From NCBI GenBank assembly GCA_017548225.1, contig JAFYMV010000085.1, positions 1 through 20,978 on the forward strand: 20,978 nucleotides of DNA, given 5' to 3'. The position numbers and the translations under genes were made by a program. Positions 1 to 9,300 of the stretch are shown piece by piece; position 1 is the stretch's first letter; each line of letters opens with the position of its first letter. The notes beneath the pieces are model-generated. The model saw nothing but the letters and a program-made list of their open reading frames with translations, made no database searches and was not told the origin of the DNA. The DNA is from Bacteroidaceae bacterium. Its GTDB lineage: Bacteria > Bacteroidota > Bacteroidia > Bacteroidales > Bacteroidaceae.

Positions 1-1052
1 ATATTGTTGAATGTTCGTTCAGACTCTGAACGATTACGCACCTTGTTGAGTTCCTCCTCATCAACGAAAGTATACTTAAGTACCTCCAGCTCGACCCATA
101 CAGCTAGTTCGGCCTCCTCTAATGTTACATCTTCGGCAAGACGCCCCATCACATAAAGGAGTCCGCCATCAATGCTTCCCTGTATATAGGCATCAATAGA
201 GGTAAAGAGGTGTTCATCGTGTACGAGATGACGAATAAGTCGGCTCGACTGTCCTGCGGAAAGGATATCGGTAATAAGATCGCAGACATGATACTCTGAA
301 CTTTTACGATCGCCCATATGAAAAGCCATCACAAGCATGGGAGCGGGCACATTTCGATATACAGTCCTCCGTCTCATGCGTGCCTGCACTGGTTCTTGCG
401 GCAATGTACGCGATACTATGCTGTTTGCAGAGATAGAGCCAAACCATTTCTCGGCCAGGCGCACCACCTCTTCGAAGCAAATGTTTCCCACCACAGAGAG
501 AATGGCATTGCTCGGGGTATAGTAACGATGGTAAAAATCCATCACGCTCTCCAAAGTTGCCTGCTCGATATGCTCAACACATAGTCCTATCGTGGGCCAG
601 CGATAAGGGTGCACCCTATAGGCAAGGTCGCGGATGAGATGCTGCACATCACCATAAGGACGATTGAGATGACGCTGCTTGAATTCCTCAATAACCACAC
701 CCTTCTGCACTTCAACGCTCTCCTCCGTAAGTGCAAGTCCCATCATACGGTCCGACTCAAGCCAAAAGGCTGTCTCAACATTACTGCATGGAAGAGCTAT
801 ATAATAATTTGTGAGATCATTGTTAGTCCACGCATTATTCTCTCCACCAGCTAGTTGTACATGAGTATCGTAGTCAGGGACATTGACCGAGCCTTCGAAC
901 ATAAGGTGCTCCAGCAAGTGGGCATAACCCGTACGCTCGGGGTCCTCATAGCGTGCTCCTACATTGTAAAGCACATTTACGGCCACCATCTGCGTAGTGG
1001 AATCTTCGTGATGTACGATGCGCAGTCCGTTGGGAAGAGTATAACGATTCAT
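1..1052 (-). CDS. M16 family zinc metallopeptidase (insulinase/pitrilysin type), 3' end cut by window edge
   Basis: The frame reads from an ATG at 1052 to the left edge with no stop: 350 codons, so the C-terminus lies outside. The start is typical of the family (MNRYTLPNGLRIVHH). The inverted zinc motif HLLEH is at residues 45-49, inside AHLLEHLMFEG, and the third zinc ligand is expected at Glu122 or Glu123 in VVIEEFKQR, the spacing seen in M16 enzymes. Later segments (YYTPSNAILSVVGN; then AGQSSRLIRHLV) also fit the family. No signal peptide is visible, so a cytoplasmic peptidase acting on short peptides is the simplest reading. Most one-domain Bacteroidales relatives are a little over 400 residues, so perhaps 60 residues are missing. 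It follows the cyclophilin gene by 45 nt on the same strand and is probably its operon partner. The family call is secure; the substrate is not known. Confidence 0.93.
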   Translation of the reverse strand, partial: MNRYTLPNGLRIVHHEDSTTQMVAVNVLYNVGARYEDPERTGYAHLLEHLMFEGSVNVPDYDTHVQLAGGENNAWTNNDLTNYYIALPCSNVETAFWLESDRMMGLALTEESVEVQKGVVIEEFKQRHLNRPYGDVQHLIRDLAYRVHPYRWPTIGLCVEHIEQATLESVMDFYHRYYTPSNAILSVVGNICFEEVVRLAEKWFGSISANSIVSRTLPQEPVQARMRRRTVYRNVPAPMLVMAFHMGDRKSSEYHVCDLITDILSAGQSSRLIRHLVHDEHLFTSIDAYIQGSIDGGLLYVMGRLAEDVTLEEAELAVWVELEVLKYTFVDEEELNKVRNRSESERTFNN

Positions 1053-1097
1053 TCTGAATAGAAAAGATTAGAATATTGAGCGTGAATTCAGCAATGC

Positions 1098-1979
1098 TTA
1101 CTGTTGTGCATAGTTCACCTCTCTCACACGCTTGATTATCACCGCATCAATAGGGCGCAAGCGGCTATCTACGGCACGCTTTTCAATCTTTGTCAGCACA
1201 TCGAGTCCTTCAACAATTTCGCCAAATACGGTATAATAGCCATCAAGGTCAGCGGCACCACCAACAGTCTTATAAATATTCTTCTGCTCCTTGGTATAGT
1301 GAAACTGCTTGCGCTTGGCCATAACCTTGTCGGTATCGGCAGTAATCTGCTTCTTCAGTTCGCGTATCTTGGGCATGTTGCGTTTCTGATCTTTGGCATA
1401 CTCCTTGAGTTGCTCAACATAGGGAGAGGAGTGAGTAATAGAGTCGAACACCTCTTTACGCAACTCCTTATTATACTTATCCTCTGCATTAAACAACTTT
1501 GTATCAGAGTATTTAAAACCTGTAACGATATAAAAATGTCCTCCCGAAGACTTTTCCATCTTATAGTAGCTTGCCATTGCCAATGCCCCGCGCTTATGGT
1601 AAAACTTCTCGGGTTGTATCTCTTCAGGAATGGTATAGTCTACATCGTTTTCACCCAAAGGCACTTCGCGAGTAGCTCCCTTTGACTTGGGGTCACCAGC
1701 CTGCACAGTGAAATTGTTTTGTATACGGAAGAATTGCTGATTGTCGTAGTACCCCTTGCGTGCCAGCTTGACAAAGTTGTGGCGGTGTAGAGGGGTTTCG
1801 CGGTAAAGTTTAAAAGTGATATTACCTTCACTTGTCTCCATCAGCAAATACTGATCGGCATCCACAATGATGGTGTCAGTATCTTCGGGCTCTACCTGCG
1901 GAGTCTCTTTCTTAAAGTTCTGACAAGCAGTAAATAGCAACATGGCGAGAAATGCCACAAGGGGAAAGTACTTTTTCAT
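1098..1979 (-). CDS. Cyclophilin-type peptidyl-prolyl cis-trans isomerase, exported lipoprotein
   Basis: 293 residues. A lipoprotein signal peptide ends in LFTAC, with Cys19 as the probable lipidation site. The cyclophilin domain starts near residue 45 (YLLMETSEGNITFKLY), continues with HNFVKLARKGYYD and FTVQAGDPKSKGATRE, then KRGALAMASY and SSGGHFYIVTG, and ends with FGEIVEGLDVLTKIEKRAVD. It should catalyse proline isomerisation in folding of periplasmic or outer-membrane proteins. It is longer than a simple bacterial cyclophilin (about 165 residues) because a charged, lysine/glutamate-rich, probably helical segment of about 85 residues (roughly 160-245) sits between the FYIVTG strand and the final FGEIVEG part. 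It starts only 8 nt after the upstream transporter gene stops, so the two are probably co-transcribed. The family is clear; clients are unknown. Confidence 0.93.
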   Translation of the reverse strand: MKKYFPLVAFLAMLLFTACQNFKKETPQVEPEDTDTIIVDADQYLLMETSEGNITFKLYRETPLHRHNFVKLARKGYYDNQQFFRIQNNFTVQAGDPKSKGATREVPLGENDVDYTIPEEIQPEKFYHKRGALAMASYYKMEKSSGGHFYIVTGFKYSDTKLFNAEDKYNKELRKEVFDSITHSSPYVEQLKEYAKDQKRNMPKIRELKKQITADTDKVMAKRKQFHYTKEQKNIYKTVGGAADLDGYYTVFGEIVEGLDVLTKIEKRAVDSRLRPIDAVIIKRVREVNYAQQ

Positions 1980-1987
1980 ATGAAGAA

Positions 1988-2938
1988 TTATTGTTTGCGT
2001 TTTTTATATAACTGATACGAATTGAAGATATTGTGCCACACACTATAGAAGCCACCAGCAATGGCTGTTACGGGGGTTAGGAAAGTGTAGGCCATCCAAA
2101 TGGCAAAAACGGTGTTTTTTTGTCCTATAGCCTGTCCTGAAGCAACATGATCACTTGACGGTTTGCCGATACGACGGCCGATAAGAAATTGCACCCAGCA
2201 GCAAGCAAGCGTAACGACAGCAATACCTACAAGCGTAGGTAATGGCACATGACTATGCATAATGGCACGAGTAGTAACGGCAATGGCCATAGTAAGCGCG
2301 ATGGTCCATAGATAGAATGCCGTATCGCCCGTATTCTGCAAGCGTTGTGCCAAACGCGGCATGGCATAGCGTATGCCCCAAGCCATTAGAAGCGGGAATA
2401 TCAGTGTAGGGAACACTTGGCGGGTGATGAGGACAAAAGTAGTGAGAAAGGTTTGTCCTTCGTGCGGATTGACCAATGGAACAATAAGAGGTATAAATAA
2501 TGCTGCCGCCAAGTTAATAAGCAGGATATAAGTAATGAGATGAGCCGCATTACCTCCAAGTTTGGCACATACCACAGCTGCCGCACATGCCGTAGGACAA
2601 ATAAGGCATATCATGGCACTCTCAACAAGCAGACGGCACGGTATTGTGGGCCATAGGATGAGTACGCCAGCAAACAAGGCGAAGGCTCCTACTTGGACGG
2701 CAAGTAGCGTGGCGTGCCATCGGCAAGGCTTCAGCTCAGAGGGTTTCACCTTGCAGAAGGTGATAAACAACATGGCAAAGATAAGCGTAGGCTGCAATAT
2801 CCCAATGAGACGATTGGCTATATGGCTGGTCCCCTCAAGAAAAGGCAAACTGGTATATACAAAATATACCACCACTCCCATTACCATCGAGATGGGAAGA
2901 GCCCAGTTCTTATAGAATCGAAGGATATTCCTCAACAT
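1988..2938 (-). CDS. Polytopic membrane transporter, bile-acid:sodium symporter (BASS)-like
   Basis: About 316 residues from the preferred start. The protein is almost entirely hydrophobic, with around nine or ten likely transmembrane helices. The stretches LICPTACAAAVVCAKLGG and GQAIGQKNTVFAIWMAY resemble the two core regions of the BASS/BART transporter fold, so a sodium-coupled uptake carrier for an organic acid is likely; the substrate cannot be read from sequence. An in-frame ATG also exists at 2965, but the ATG at 2938 is preferred because AAAGGAG lies a few bases upstream of it and MLRNILRFYKNW then leads straight into helix 1. The gene lies downstream of dsbD, beyond the hairpin at 2972-3015, and is followed after 8 nt by the cyclophilin gene. 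No promoter of the TTTG/TAnnTTTG type was seen in the short gap, so read-through from dsbD is possible. Confidence 0.75.
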   Translation of the reverse strand: MLRNILRFYKNWALPISMVMGVVVYFVYTSLPFLEGTSHIANRLIGILQPTLIFAMLFITFCKVKPSELKPCRWHATLLAVQVGAFALFAGVLILWPTIPCRLLVESAMICLICPTACAAAVVCAKLGGNAAHLITYILLINLAAALFIPLIVPLVNPHEGQTFLTTFVLITRQVFPTLIFPLLMAWGIRYAMPRLAQRLQNTGDTAFYLWTIALTMAIAVTTRAIMHSHVPLPTLVGIAVVTLACCWVQFLIGRRIGKPSSDHVASGQAIGQKNTVFAIWMAYTFLTPVTAIAGGFYSVWHNIFNSYQLYKKRKQ

Positions 2939-2971
2939 AGTCGCTCCTTTTCTGTTATTCCTCATCTAAAT

Positions 2972-3015
2972 TAAGTAAATACCCTCATGCATAATATGAC
3001 GAGGGTATTTACTTA
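2972..3015 (-). terminator. 15-bp perfect hairpin between dsbD and the transporter gene
   Basis: Perfect inverted repeat: arms TAAGTAAATACCCTC (2972-2986) and its complement (3001-3015), with a 14-nt loop. It lies 26 nt after the dsbD stop and just before the transporter start. The stem is AT-rich, and only a weak T-rich tail (TTACTTAATTTA) follows on the minus strand. It may be a partial terminator or an mRNA-stabilising hairpin that lowers expression of the downstream genes relative to dsbD. Confidence 0.6.
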
Positions 3016-3040
3016 TGATTATAGTTTACTATTCAGCTTG

Positions 3041-4987
3041 TTATCGCTTGGCGTATTCAGCCAATCCCTTCTCAAGGAAGCTTACATAGGCATCAACATC
3101 TTCATCGTATGAACGCGATGTTGTGAGCGGATGTCCAGCATTGTCAAGCAACACATAGAAAGGCTGCGCATTGGCACCAAATTTTGAGCGTTGCAGATAG
3201 CTCCACTTGTCGCCCACACTGCGCAAGGTTACCTCCTTACCATTCTCAATCACGCGGATTGGTTCAGCGAGCGGAGTCTTGTCATCAACATAAAGTGTCA
3301 CGAGTACATACTCATTGCCAATGATATTCATTACCTTTTCATCAGCGAGTACCGACTGCTCCATCTCACGGCAGTTAACACAACCGTAGCCGCTAAAGTC
3401 GAGCATTACAGGCTTGCCCTCTTGGCGAGCAATGGTCATACCCTGATCATAGTCCATAGCATCGGGGTGGAGCTCCTGCTCATAGAGATTGAAATCCTGT
3501 GTACTCATAGGGGGTGAGAAGGCGCTGATAGCCTTGAGCGGTGCGCCCCAAAGGCCAGGCACCATATAAATAGCAAAGGCAAATGAAATAAGACCCAACA
3601 TGAAGCGGGGCACTGCCACCTTACAATCATCGTCATCGTCGTGGGGAAATTGTATCCATTTTACCAAGTAAGCACCGAGCAATGCAAAGAGGGCAATCCA
3701 CAAGGAGAGGAAGGTCTCACGATCGAGAATATGCCATCCGTAAGCGAGGTCAGCAACAGAGAGGAACTTAAGAGCAAATGCCAACTCCACGAAAGCCAAC
3801 ACCACCTTCACAGTATTCATCCAACCACCACTCTTGGGGGCCGACTTGAGCCATGCGGGGAAGATTGCAAACAGGGTAAAGGGCAACGCCAAAGCAATAG
3901 AGAAGCCCAACATTCCGATAGTAGGAGCCAAGATATTGCCTGTCGTAGATACCTCTACGAGCAAGAATCCGATGATAGGACCCGTACATGAGAATGACAC
4001 AAGAGTCAATGTGAAAGCCATAAGGAAGATGCCGAGCAGTCCACCCGTTTTCTCTGCCTTTCCATCCACTGCAGTAGTCCACTTTTCGGGTAAGGTGAGC
4101 TCAAAAGCACCCATGAACGACATGGCAAATACCACGAGGAGGAGGAAGAAGAACAGGTTGGGCACTGCAGCTGTAGACAAGGCATTGAGTGCTGATGCAC
4201 CGAACACGAGAGTCACCACCAGGCCAAGCAATACATAGATAACCACGATAGACACACCATAGATGTAGGCATCGCGACGGCCTTTCTTCTTATCACCGCT
4301 ACGCTTGAGGAAGAAGCTCACAGTCATGGGGATGATGGGCCACACACAGGGAGTTACAAGAGCCACAAGTCCACCAGCCAAACCCAACAAGAAGATCACC
4401 CACAAAGATTGTGTCGCTGTATCGGCAGTACCCGCAGGTTGTCCCAACTCATCAATGACAGGCTCCCAAAGAGCGCCAAAGGGAGTTGAGGGGTGAGAGG
4501 TGAGGGGTGAGGGGTGAGCTGCGGCAGCTTGTGCAGCGCCATATTTGAACTCTACATTTGTCGGGGGCAAGCAGCTTTGGTCATCGCATGCTCCATACTG
4601 GAAGTATCCCTGCACCATGTAGTCGTCGCCCTCAACAGCAAAACGCTGCACAAAGATAACCTTATCCTCGAAGTAGCGTACATCCATGCCAAACATCTCG
4701 TCATACTTGGCAATTTCCTTGCCTTCGAATCCGAGTTTACCGTCAAGGCGTGCACCTTCGATAGTCTCCACCACTAATGTAGCAGCAGTCGGACCATCTT
4801 CCAATTCGGTAGAATACACATGCCATCCAGCATCAATGGTAGCCGAGATACGCAATTCAGCCACACCATCACCTACAATATCCCATGTCGTTTCACACTT
4901 GATGGGCTCATACATCTGGGCAAATGACACCATCGCTACACATAACAGCGAGAGCACAGCGCCCATTCTCTTTACTAAATTCTTCAT
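3041..4987 (-). CDS. dsbD: DsbD-type thiol:disulfide interchange protein (transmembrane thiol reductant)
   Basis: 648 residues with all three DsbD modules. A signal peptide (MKNLVKRMGAVLSLLCVAM, then VSFAQ) precedes an N-terminal DsbD-alpha-like domain with Cys134 and Cys139 in CDDQSCLPP. The central membrane domain has about eight helices, with the redox pair Cys214 (VTPCVWPIIP) and Cys334 (SFSCTGPIIG). The C-terminal thioredoxin-like domain has Cys536-V-N-Cys539 in FSGYGCVNCREM. The protein carries electrons from cytoplasmic thioredoxin to the periplasm, where it keeps thiol proteins reduced. The linker between the N-terminal domain and the membrane part is encoded by a heptamer repeat (4486-4520), giving a Pro/Ser/His-rich stretch (HPSPLTSHPSTPFG). 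It faces the operon that encodes TlpA-like proteins, which are plausible electron acceptors. A strong promoter match lies just upstream (5008-5039). Confidence 0.95.
   Translation of the reverse strand: MKNLVKRMGAVLSLLCVAMVSFAQMYEPIKCETTWDIVGDGVAELRISATIDAGWHVYSTELEDGPTAATLVVETIEGARLDGKLGFEGKEIAKYDEMFGMDVRYFEDKVIFVQRFAVEGDDYMVQGYFQYGACDDQSCLPPTNVEFKYGAAQAAAAHPSPLTSHPSTPFGALWEPVIDELGQPAGTADTATQSLWVIFLLGLAGGLVALVTPCVWPIIPMTVSFFLKRSGDKKKGRRDAYIYGVSIVVIYVLLGLVVTLVFGASALNALSTAAVPNLFFFLLLVVFAMSFMGAFELTLPEKWTTAVDGKAEKTGGLLGIFLMAFTLTLVSFSCTGPIIGFLLVEVSTTGNILAPTIGMLGFSIALALPFTLFAIFPAWLKSAPKSGGWMNTVKVVLAFVELAFALKFLSVADLAYGWHILDRETFLSLWIALFALLGAYLVKWIQFPHDDDDDCKVAVPRFMLGLISFAFAIYMVPGLWGAPLKAISAFSPPMSTQDFNLYEQELHPDAMDYDQGMTIARQEGKPVMLDFSGYGCVNCREMEQSVLADEKVMNIIGNEYVLVTLYVDDKTPLAEPIRVIENGKEVTLRSVGDKWSYLQRSKFGANAQPFYVLLDNAGHPLTTSRSYDEDVDAYVSFLEKGLAEYAKR
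4486..4520. repeat. Heptamer tandem repeat inside the dsbD linker
   Basis: Five 7-bp units on the plus strand: TTGAGGG, GTGAGAG, GTGAGGG, GTGAGGG, GTGAGCT. It lies within the dsbD coding sequence and is translated on the minus strand into the Pro/Ser/Thr-rich linker before the first membrane helix. Related heptamers occur at 19227-19310 and 20471-20505. Confidence 0.85.
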
Positions 4988-5007
4988 TTTCGATTATAAA
5001 TTTTGTG

Positions 5008-5039
5008 CAAAAGTACTCATAATCTGAAAATCTTGCAAA
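5008..5039 (-). promoter_or_regulatory. Bacteroidetes-type promoter for dsbD
   Basis: On the minus strand, TTTG (complement of 5036-5039) and TACTTTTG (complement of 5008-5015) are separated by 20 nt. This matches the Bacteroidetes housekeeping pattern (-33 TTTG, -7 TAnnTTTG, spacing about 19-21). The -7 element ends 20 nt before the dsbD ATG, giving a very short leader. Confidence 0.8.
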
Positions 5040-5317
5040 TAAATTTGGTTGTTGCCAATAGGAAGCGCTTATATTCGAAAAACAATCTTTCTACAATCAT
5101 TCAAAAACACACTATCCATTTCATACAAACACACCTGCGAACGCAACGATTGGGAGGTGTGAAAATCGTGCTATACTTTTATCGCTTGATTGACAATTTC
5201 CACATTCACAACATCCTACTGGCAATAATCAGATGATGAAAAGTGAAACCGATTAATGACCTCTATACTCTGATAGGTGTTGTGTATGGGATTTTTAGCT
5301 TTTTTATGAATTTGCAA

Positions 5318-5349
5318 TTTGTTATTATGTGCTTTTTAGCGTAATTTTG
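5318..5349 (+). promoter_or_regulatory. Bacteroidetes-type promoter for the SusC/D-TlpA operon
   Basis: TTTG at 5318-5321 and TAATTTTG at 5342-5349 are 20 nt apart, an exact match to the -33/-7 consensus. The -7 box lies 46 nt before the first ATG at 5396. No comparable match was seen in the short gaps inside the operon, so this is the likely start of one long transcript. Confidence 0.8.
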
Positions 5350-5395
5350 TCCCGCTTAAATATTATTAATACTGTATCGAACGATTTTTAGAAAT

Positions 5396-6364
5396 ATGAA
5401 GAAAAGAATATGGGTTGCATTGGCAGCTATGGGTGCGATGCTTGGCACCGCAGCAGCACAGGAAAAGACTGTATTGAGTGCGCAAATCTATGGTTATCGA
5501 GGCGAAACCGTATATTTTGACTGCATGCAGACACCACTCATTGCACAGGAGTTCTACACCAATCCCGGTGAAGAACATCTCTATGCCTTCGAGTGCGACA
5601 ACCTGGTGTGTATGACCATCAATGGCCGCACTACCGTACTGCTACAACCTGGCGACAGCTTGCATGTAGATATCACCTACGAAGGGAAGAATGCGCAAGT
5701 TGAGTATAGCGGAACAGAGCGTGCTGTGGCCAACAATAAATTGTTGAAGAGCATGGAGAGCCTCAAGCGCAGCCTTCGCTACAAGAATCAGTTATTGGGC
5801 TGCGTGGCACTCGACATCAAGCCAAAGACCCGTATTGACGACTCACGCACACTGCTTGAGCGAGCTGCAGCCATCGTAGAGAAAAGCGCAGCAAGCACCG
5901 AAGCCAAAAACTATGTGTTGGCAATGATTGACTATGACGCATACATGTCGTTCATAGAGTATCCAGTAATGTACGAGAGCGTAAGAGGACTTGCCGTAAC
6001 CGAACAGGAGATAGGCGATTATTGGAACATCATGGATGGATACACCACACGCACCGATGCACAGGCGCTGAGCTGTCCTGAATATGCGAGTCTGCTCATG
6101 CGCTATTGTTTCTATATGAACGAGAAGACAGCCCGCGAGCGTGGCGAAACCTACACCATGCCGACAGTAATGGAGGACATGTATACCGAATTGGCAGCAT
6201 TCTACGAGGGAGACCAACGCGATTACCTCATCTACATGTTGCTACGCAACTTTATCATGAACGGACAGGAGATAGAGCGCGCCGATGCACTCTACAAAGA
6301 GTACATAGAAAAGTACAACAGCAATCCCGCATACAAGGACATACTTGATCTATTGCTGCAGTAA
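5396..6364 (+). CDS. Exported protein, DUF4369-like N-terminus without a thioredoxin domain; function unknown
   Basis: 322 residues with a signal-peptidase-I type leader ending near GTAAAQ, so the protein is probably periplasmic. After the leader comes a beta-rich domain of about 90 residues (VLSAQIYGYRGETVYFD; later VLLQPGDSLHVDITYEG) that resembles the DUF4369-type N-terminal domains of TlpA-family proteins, including the three encoded at the other end of this operon. The rest is helical, ending in EYIEKYNSNPAYKDILDLLL, similar in style to the helical linker that precedes the thioredoxin domain in those proteins. Here the protein simply stops, with no thioredoxin domain and no CxxC. It is the first gene after the operon promoter and is followed by susC after 23 nt. 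I infer a helper or ligand-binding role; the relation to the TlpA set is by eye and needs a profile search. Confidence 0.75.
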   Translation: MKKRIWVALAAMGAMLGTAAAQEKTVLSAQIYGYRGETVYFDCMQTPLIAQEFYTNPGEEHLYAFECDNLVCMTINGRTTVLLQPGDSLHVDITYEGKNAQVEYSGTERAVANNKLLKSMESLKRSLRYKNQLLGCVALDIKPKTRIDDSRTLLERAAAIVEKSAASTEAKNYVLAMIDYDAYMSFIEYPVMYESVRGLAVTEQEIGDYWNIMDGYTTRTDAQALSCPEYASLLMRYCFYMNEKTARERGETYTMPTVMEDMYTELAAFYEGDQRDYLIYMLLRNFIMNGQEIERADALYKEYIEKYNSNPAYKDILDLLLQ

Positions 6365-6387
6365 CCCTCCCCTCTCAAGAAGCAATT

Positions 6388-9300
6388 ATGAAAAATATTT
6401 TCAAGCTAGTGCTTGCCGCCACAATGCTGACGGGAAACCCCATCGGTCTGCAGGCGCAGACACCTGACGCGTGGCAAGACAAACCCGTAACCTTACGAGT
6501 GAGCAATCAGCCATTAGGCAAGGTGCTGGAGATGGTGGCCCAAGCAGCTGGAGCCACAATTACCCTACAAGATGTATCGCTCTGGAACATCAACAAACCG
6601 ACAAGTATCGCGGTCAAGGACAAAGAGCTCGACAAGGTATTAGGTGAACTCATCGGCAACCAAAATGTAAAGATTCGATTCGAGAGCAATGGGCACATTG
6701 TAATAGAACCTGACACACAAGATGAAGGCAACAAGGTGTGGCTCAACGCATCTGGTTTGGTGCTCGACAAGGCCACTGGTGAGCCGCTCATCGGTGCTAC
6801 CGTGCTTGTTACCGACGGCACTGGCAAGGGAGACCGAGGATGCATTACCGACATTGACGGTAAGTTCAGCATACGCCTTACCAAGAAGGAGTCAATTACC
6901 ATTTCATACATCGGGTACGAAACCGTATCAAAGCAGGTGCTCAAGGACGAGCACAACCTCACCATAGAATTGAAACCGAGCATCGAATTGGATGATGTCG
7001 TGGTGACTGGTATCAGCCGCCGCAATAAAAACAGTTTTACAGGTAACTATGTAGAGGTCAAGGGTGAAGCACTGCGTCAGATGAATCCGACCAATATCCT
7101 CAAGGGCTTGCAGTTTTTTGACCCAAGTTTCAAGATTATTGAAAACAACAGTACTGGTTCAGACCCCAATGCAGAGCCCGATTTCCAGATTCGTGGCGAC
7201 CAATCGCTGGGTTCTACATCGTCACTGAATAGCATGGACCTCATGCTCGACAATGTATCAAGCCGCCCCAACACTCCCCTTTTCGTGCTCGACGGCTTCA
7301 TCGTACCCATGAGCCGCATTCTCGACCTCGACCCCGAGCGTGTGGAAAATATCACCATATTAAAGGATGCTGCAGCCACATCGGTATACGGCTCACGCGC
7401 TGCCAATGGCGTAGTGGTCGTAGAGACCAAAGTGGCTCCAGACGGTGCTCTGTCGGTATCATACAATGGTACCACAACCGTACAAACCCCAGACCTTACT
7501 GATTACAACATGATGGACGCTGACACCAAGCTCGACACAGAGTGGAGAGCGGGTCTCTATACTCCTACCAACGCTGCGCACATGAACCTGTACAACAAGT
7601 ACTTGCGCAACATTCTCGGCGGAGTAGACACCTACTGGCTGTCCAAGCCTCTGCGTACCGCTATCCAACACCGCCACTCGGCCAGTGTGGCAGGTGGCAC
7701 CGATGTATTCCGCTATAGCCTTGATGTAAATGCAGCCATGCAACCCGGTGTGATGAAGGGATCAGAAAACCGCAACATGGGAGCCAACTTCAACATGACC
7801 TACATGAAGGAGAATTTCACCATGCGTGCCAATGTAAACCTTTCTGAGTCAAACAGCAAGAACTCCCCCTATGGCTCATTCTCACAATACACCAGACTAA
7901 ACCCTTATTATATCCCTGTAGATGAACATGGCAATCCAGAAAAGATACTCGACAACAATACCGTAAGCGGACAAAGCACCATTATCACCAATCCGCTTTA
8001 CGATGCCACCATCGGTATCAAAGATGCGAGCAACAGTCTCAGTATGACCACAAACTTAAGCCTGGAATATATGATACTGAGAAACTTGCGCATCACCGAA
8101 CAGCTATCCTACACAAGAGGTATGGCGGGTACAGACAAGTTCCTTCCTGCCGAGCATTCAAGTTTCGAACTTGAAGACGACCTTACACGCAAGGGCAGCT
8201 ACTACATGAGTACGGGCGACATGTCATCGTGGTCCAGCAACTTGGGAATCAACTACAACCTCGTATTTGGCGAGCACCTATTCAGTACCTTTGCCAACTG
8301 GACCGTTAATGAAGATAGGAACAACTATGTAAATCTCTCTGCCACAGGATATCCAGATGTACACATGAACGATTTCATCTTCGGTAACAAGATGGAGACA
8401 AACATGAGCAACATCGGTAGCGAAAATATCTCCCGCTCGATAGGCTTGATCGGACAGTTCTCTTATAGCTATGCCAACCGCTATTCGGTAGACTTTAACT
8501 TAAGCGGTGAAGCCTCATCGCGCTATGCCAATCACGACCTCGTGCCCTTCTGGTCAGTGGGCGGACGCTGGAATGCACACAATGAGCGTTGGTTGCAGGG
8601 CTATCTCTCCAATCTTGTGCTCCGCGCAAGCTATGGTATTACAGGAGAGCAGAATTTCAGTCCCTCCGACGCCATAGAGTACTACACCTACTCAGGCACC
8701 ATGCGTCCATACAATTCGTTCCCCGTATTGGGAGCACTTTTGAGCGGGCTCAACAACCCAGCTTTGGGATGGGCAGAGACGCACAACACCAGCACTTCAG
8801 TAGATCTTGGATTCTGGAAAAACCGCGTCAACCTCACCTTCAACTACTATGATAATATCACCAAAGAGCTCCTTACCAGCTATGATTTGGCACCTTCAAC
8901 CGGATATTCCACAATGGTGATGAATGCGGGCGAACTGCAAAATCGCGGTTTTGATGCTTCGCTCAATGTCATCGCCATGCAAAATCTGCGCAAAGAGTTC
9001 TTTTGGACCGTCAGCGCCAATGCCAATCGTAACCGCAACAAGATATTGCACTTGTCAGAATATCTCAAGAAAATCAATGAGGAGCAAATGAAATCAGCTA
9101 CAGCTCCCCTCCCCCAATACCACGAAGGCGAATCAACAACGACGCTCTATGTGGTGCGTTCACTCGGTGTAGATCCAGTAACGGGCAAGGAGGTATACCT
9201 GAAGCGTGATGGTACGAAGACTTTCGTATGGAATGCCAATGACAAAGTACCCGTAGGCGACACCAATCCCAAGATTAGCGGCACCTTCTCATCAAGCGTC

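Larger units (their letters stand above)
4988..5395. other. 408-nt divergent regulatory gap between dsbD and the SusC/D operon
   Basis: The gap holds one promoter match near each end (5008-5039 minus, 5318-5349 plus). The middle part (about 5050-5300) is AT-rich and holds no convincing gene. The one small structure I see is CACACCT paired with AGGTGTG around 5130-5162 (7 bp, long loop), which is weak. An activator site or small RNA could lie here, but nothing in the sequence proves it. Confidence 0.7.

Noticed and set aside
318..1061. Several short plus-strand open frames
   Set aside because: They are all antisense to the M16 peptidase, whose frame runs unbroken with its zinc motif.
1104..1685. 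Open frame of 193 codons on the plus strand
   Set aside because: It lies entirely antisense to the well-supported cyclophilin gene, and its product (Leu/Ile-rich, no family pattern) looks like a shadow translation.
5040..5047. TAAATTTG on the plus strand as a further promoter -7 box
   Set aside because: No TTTG at the right distance upstream and no gene soon after it, so it is probably chance.
5003..5236. Possible 77-codon gene in the dsbD/operon gap
   Set aside because: It overlaps the dsbD promoter match and has no recognisable features; chance is likelier in AT-rich DNA.
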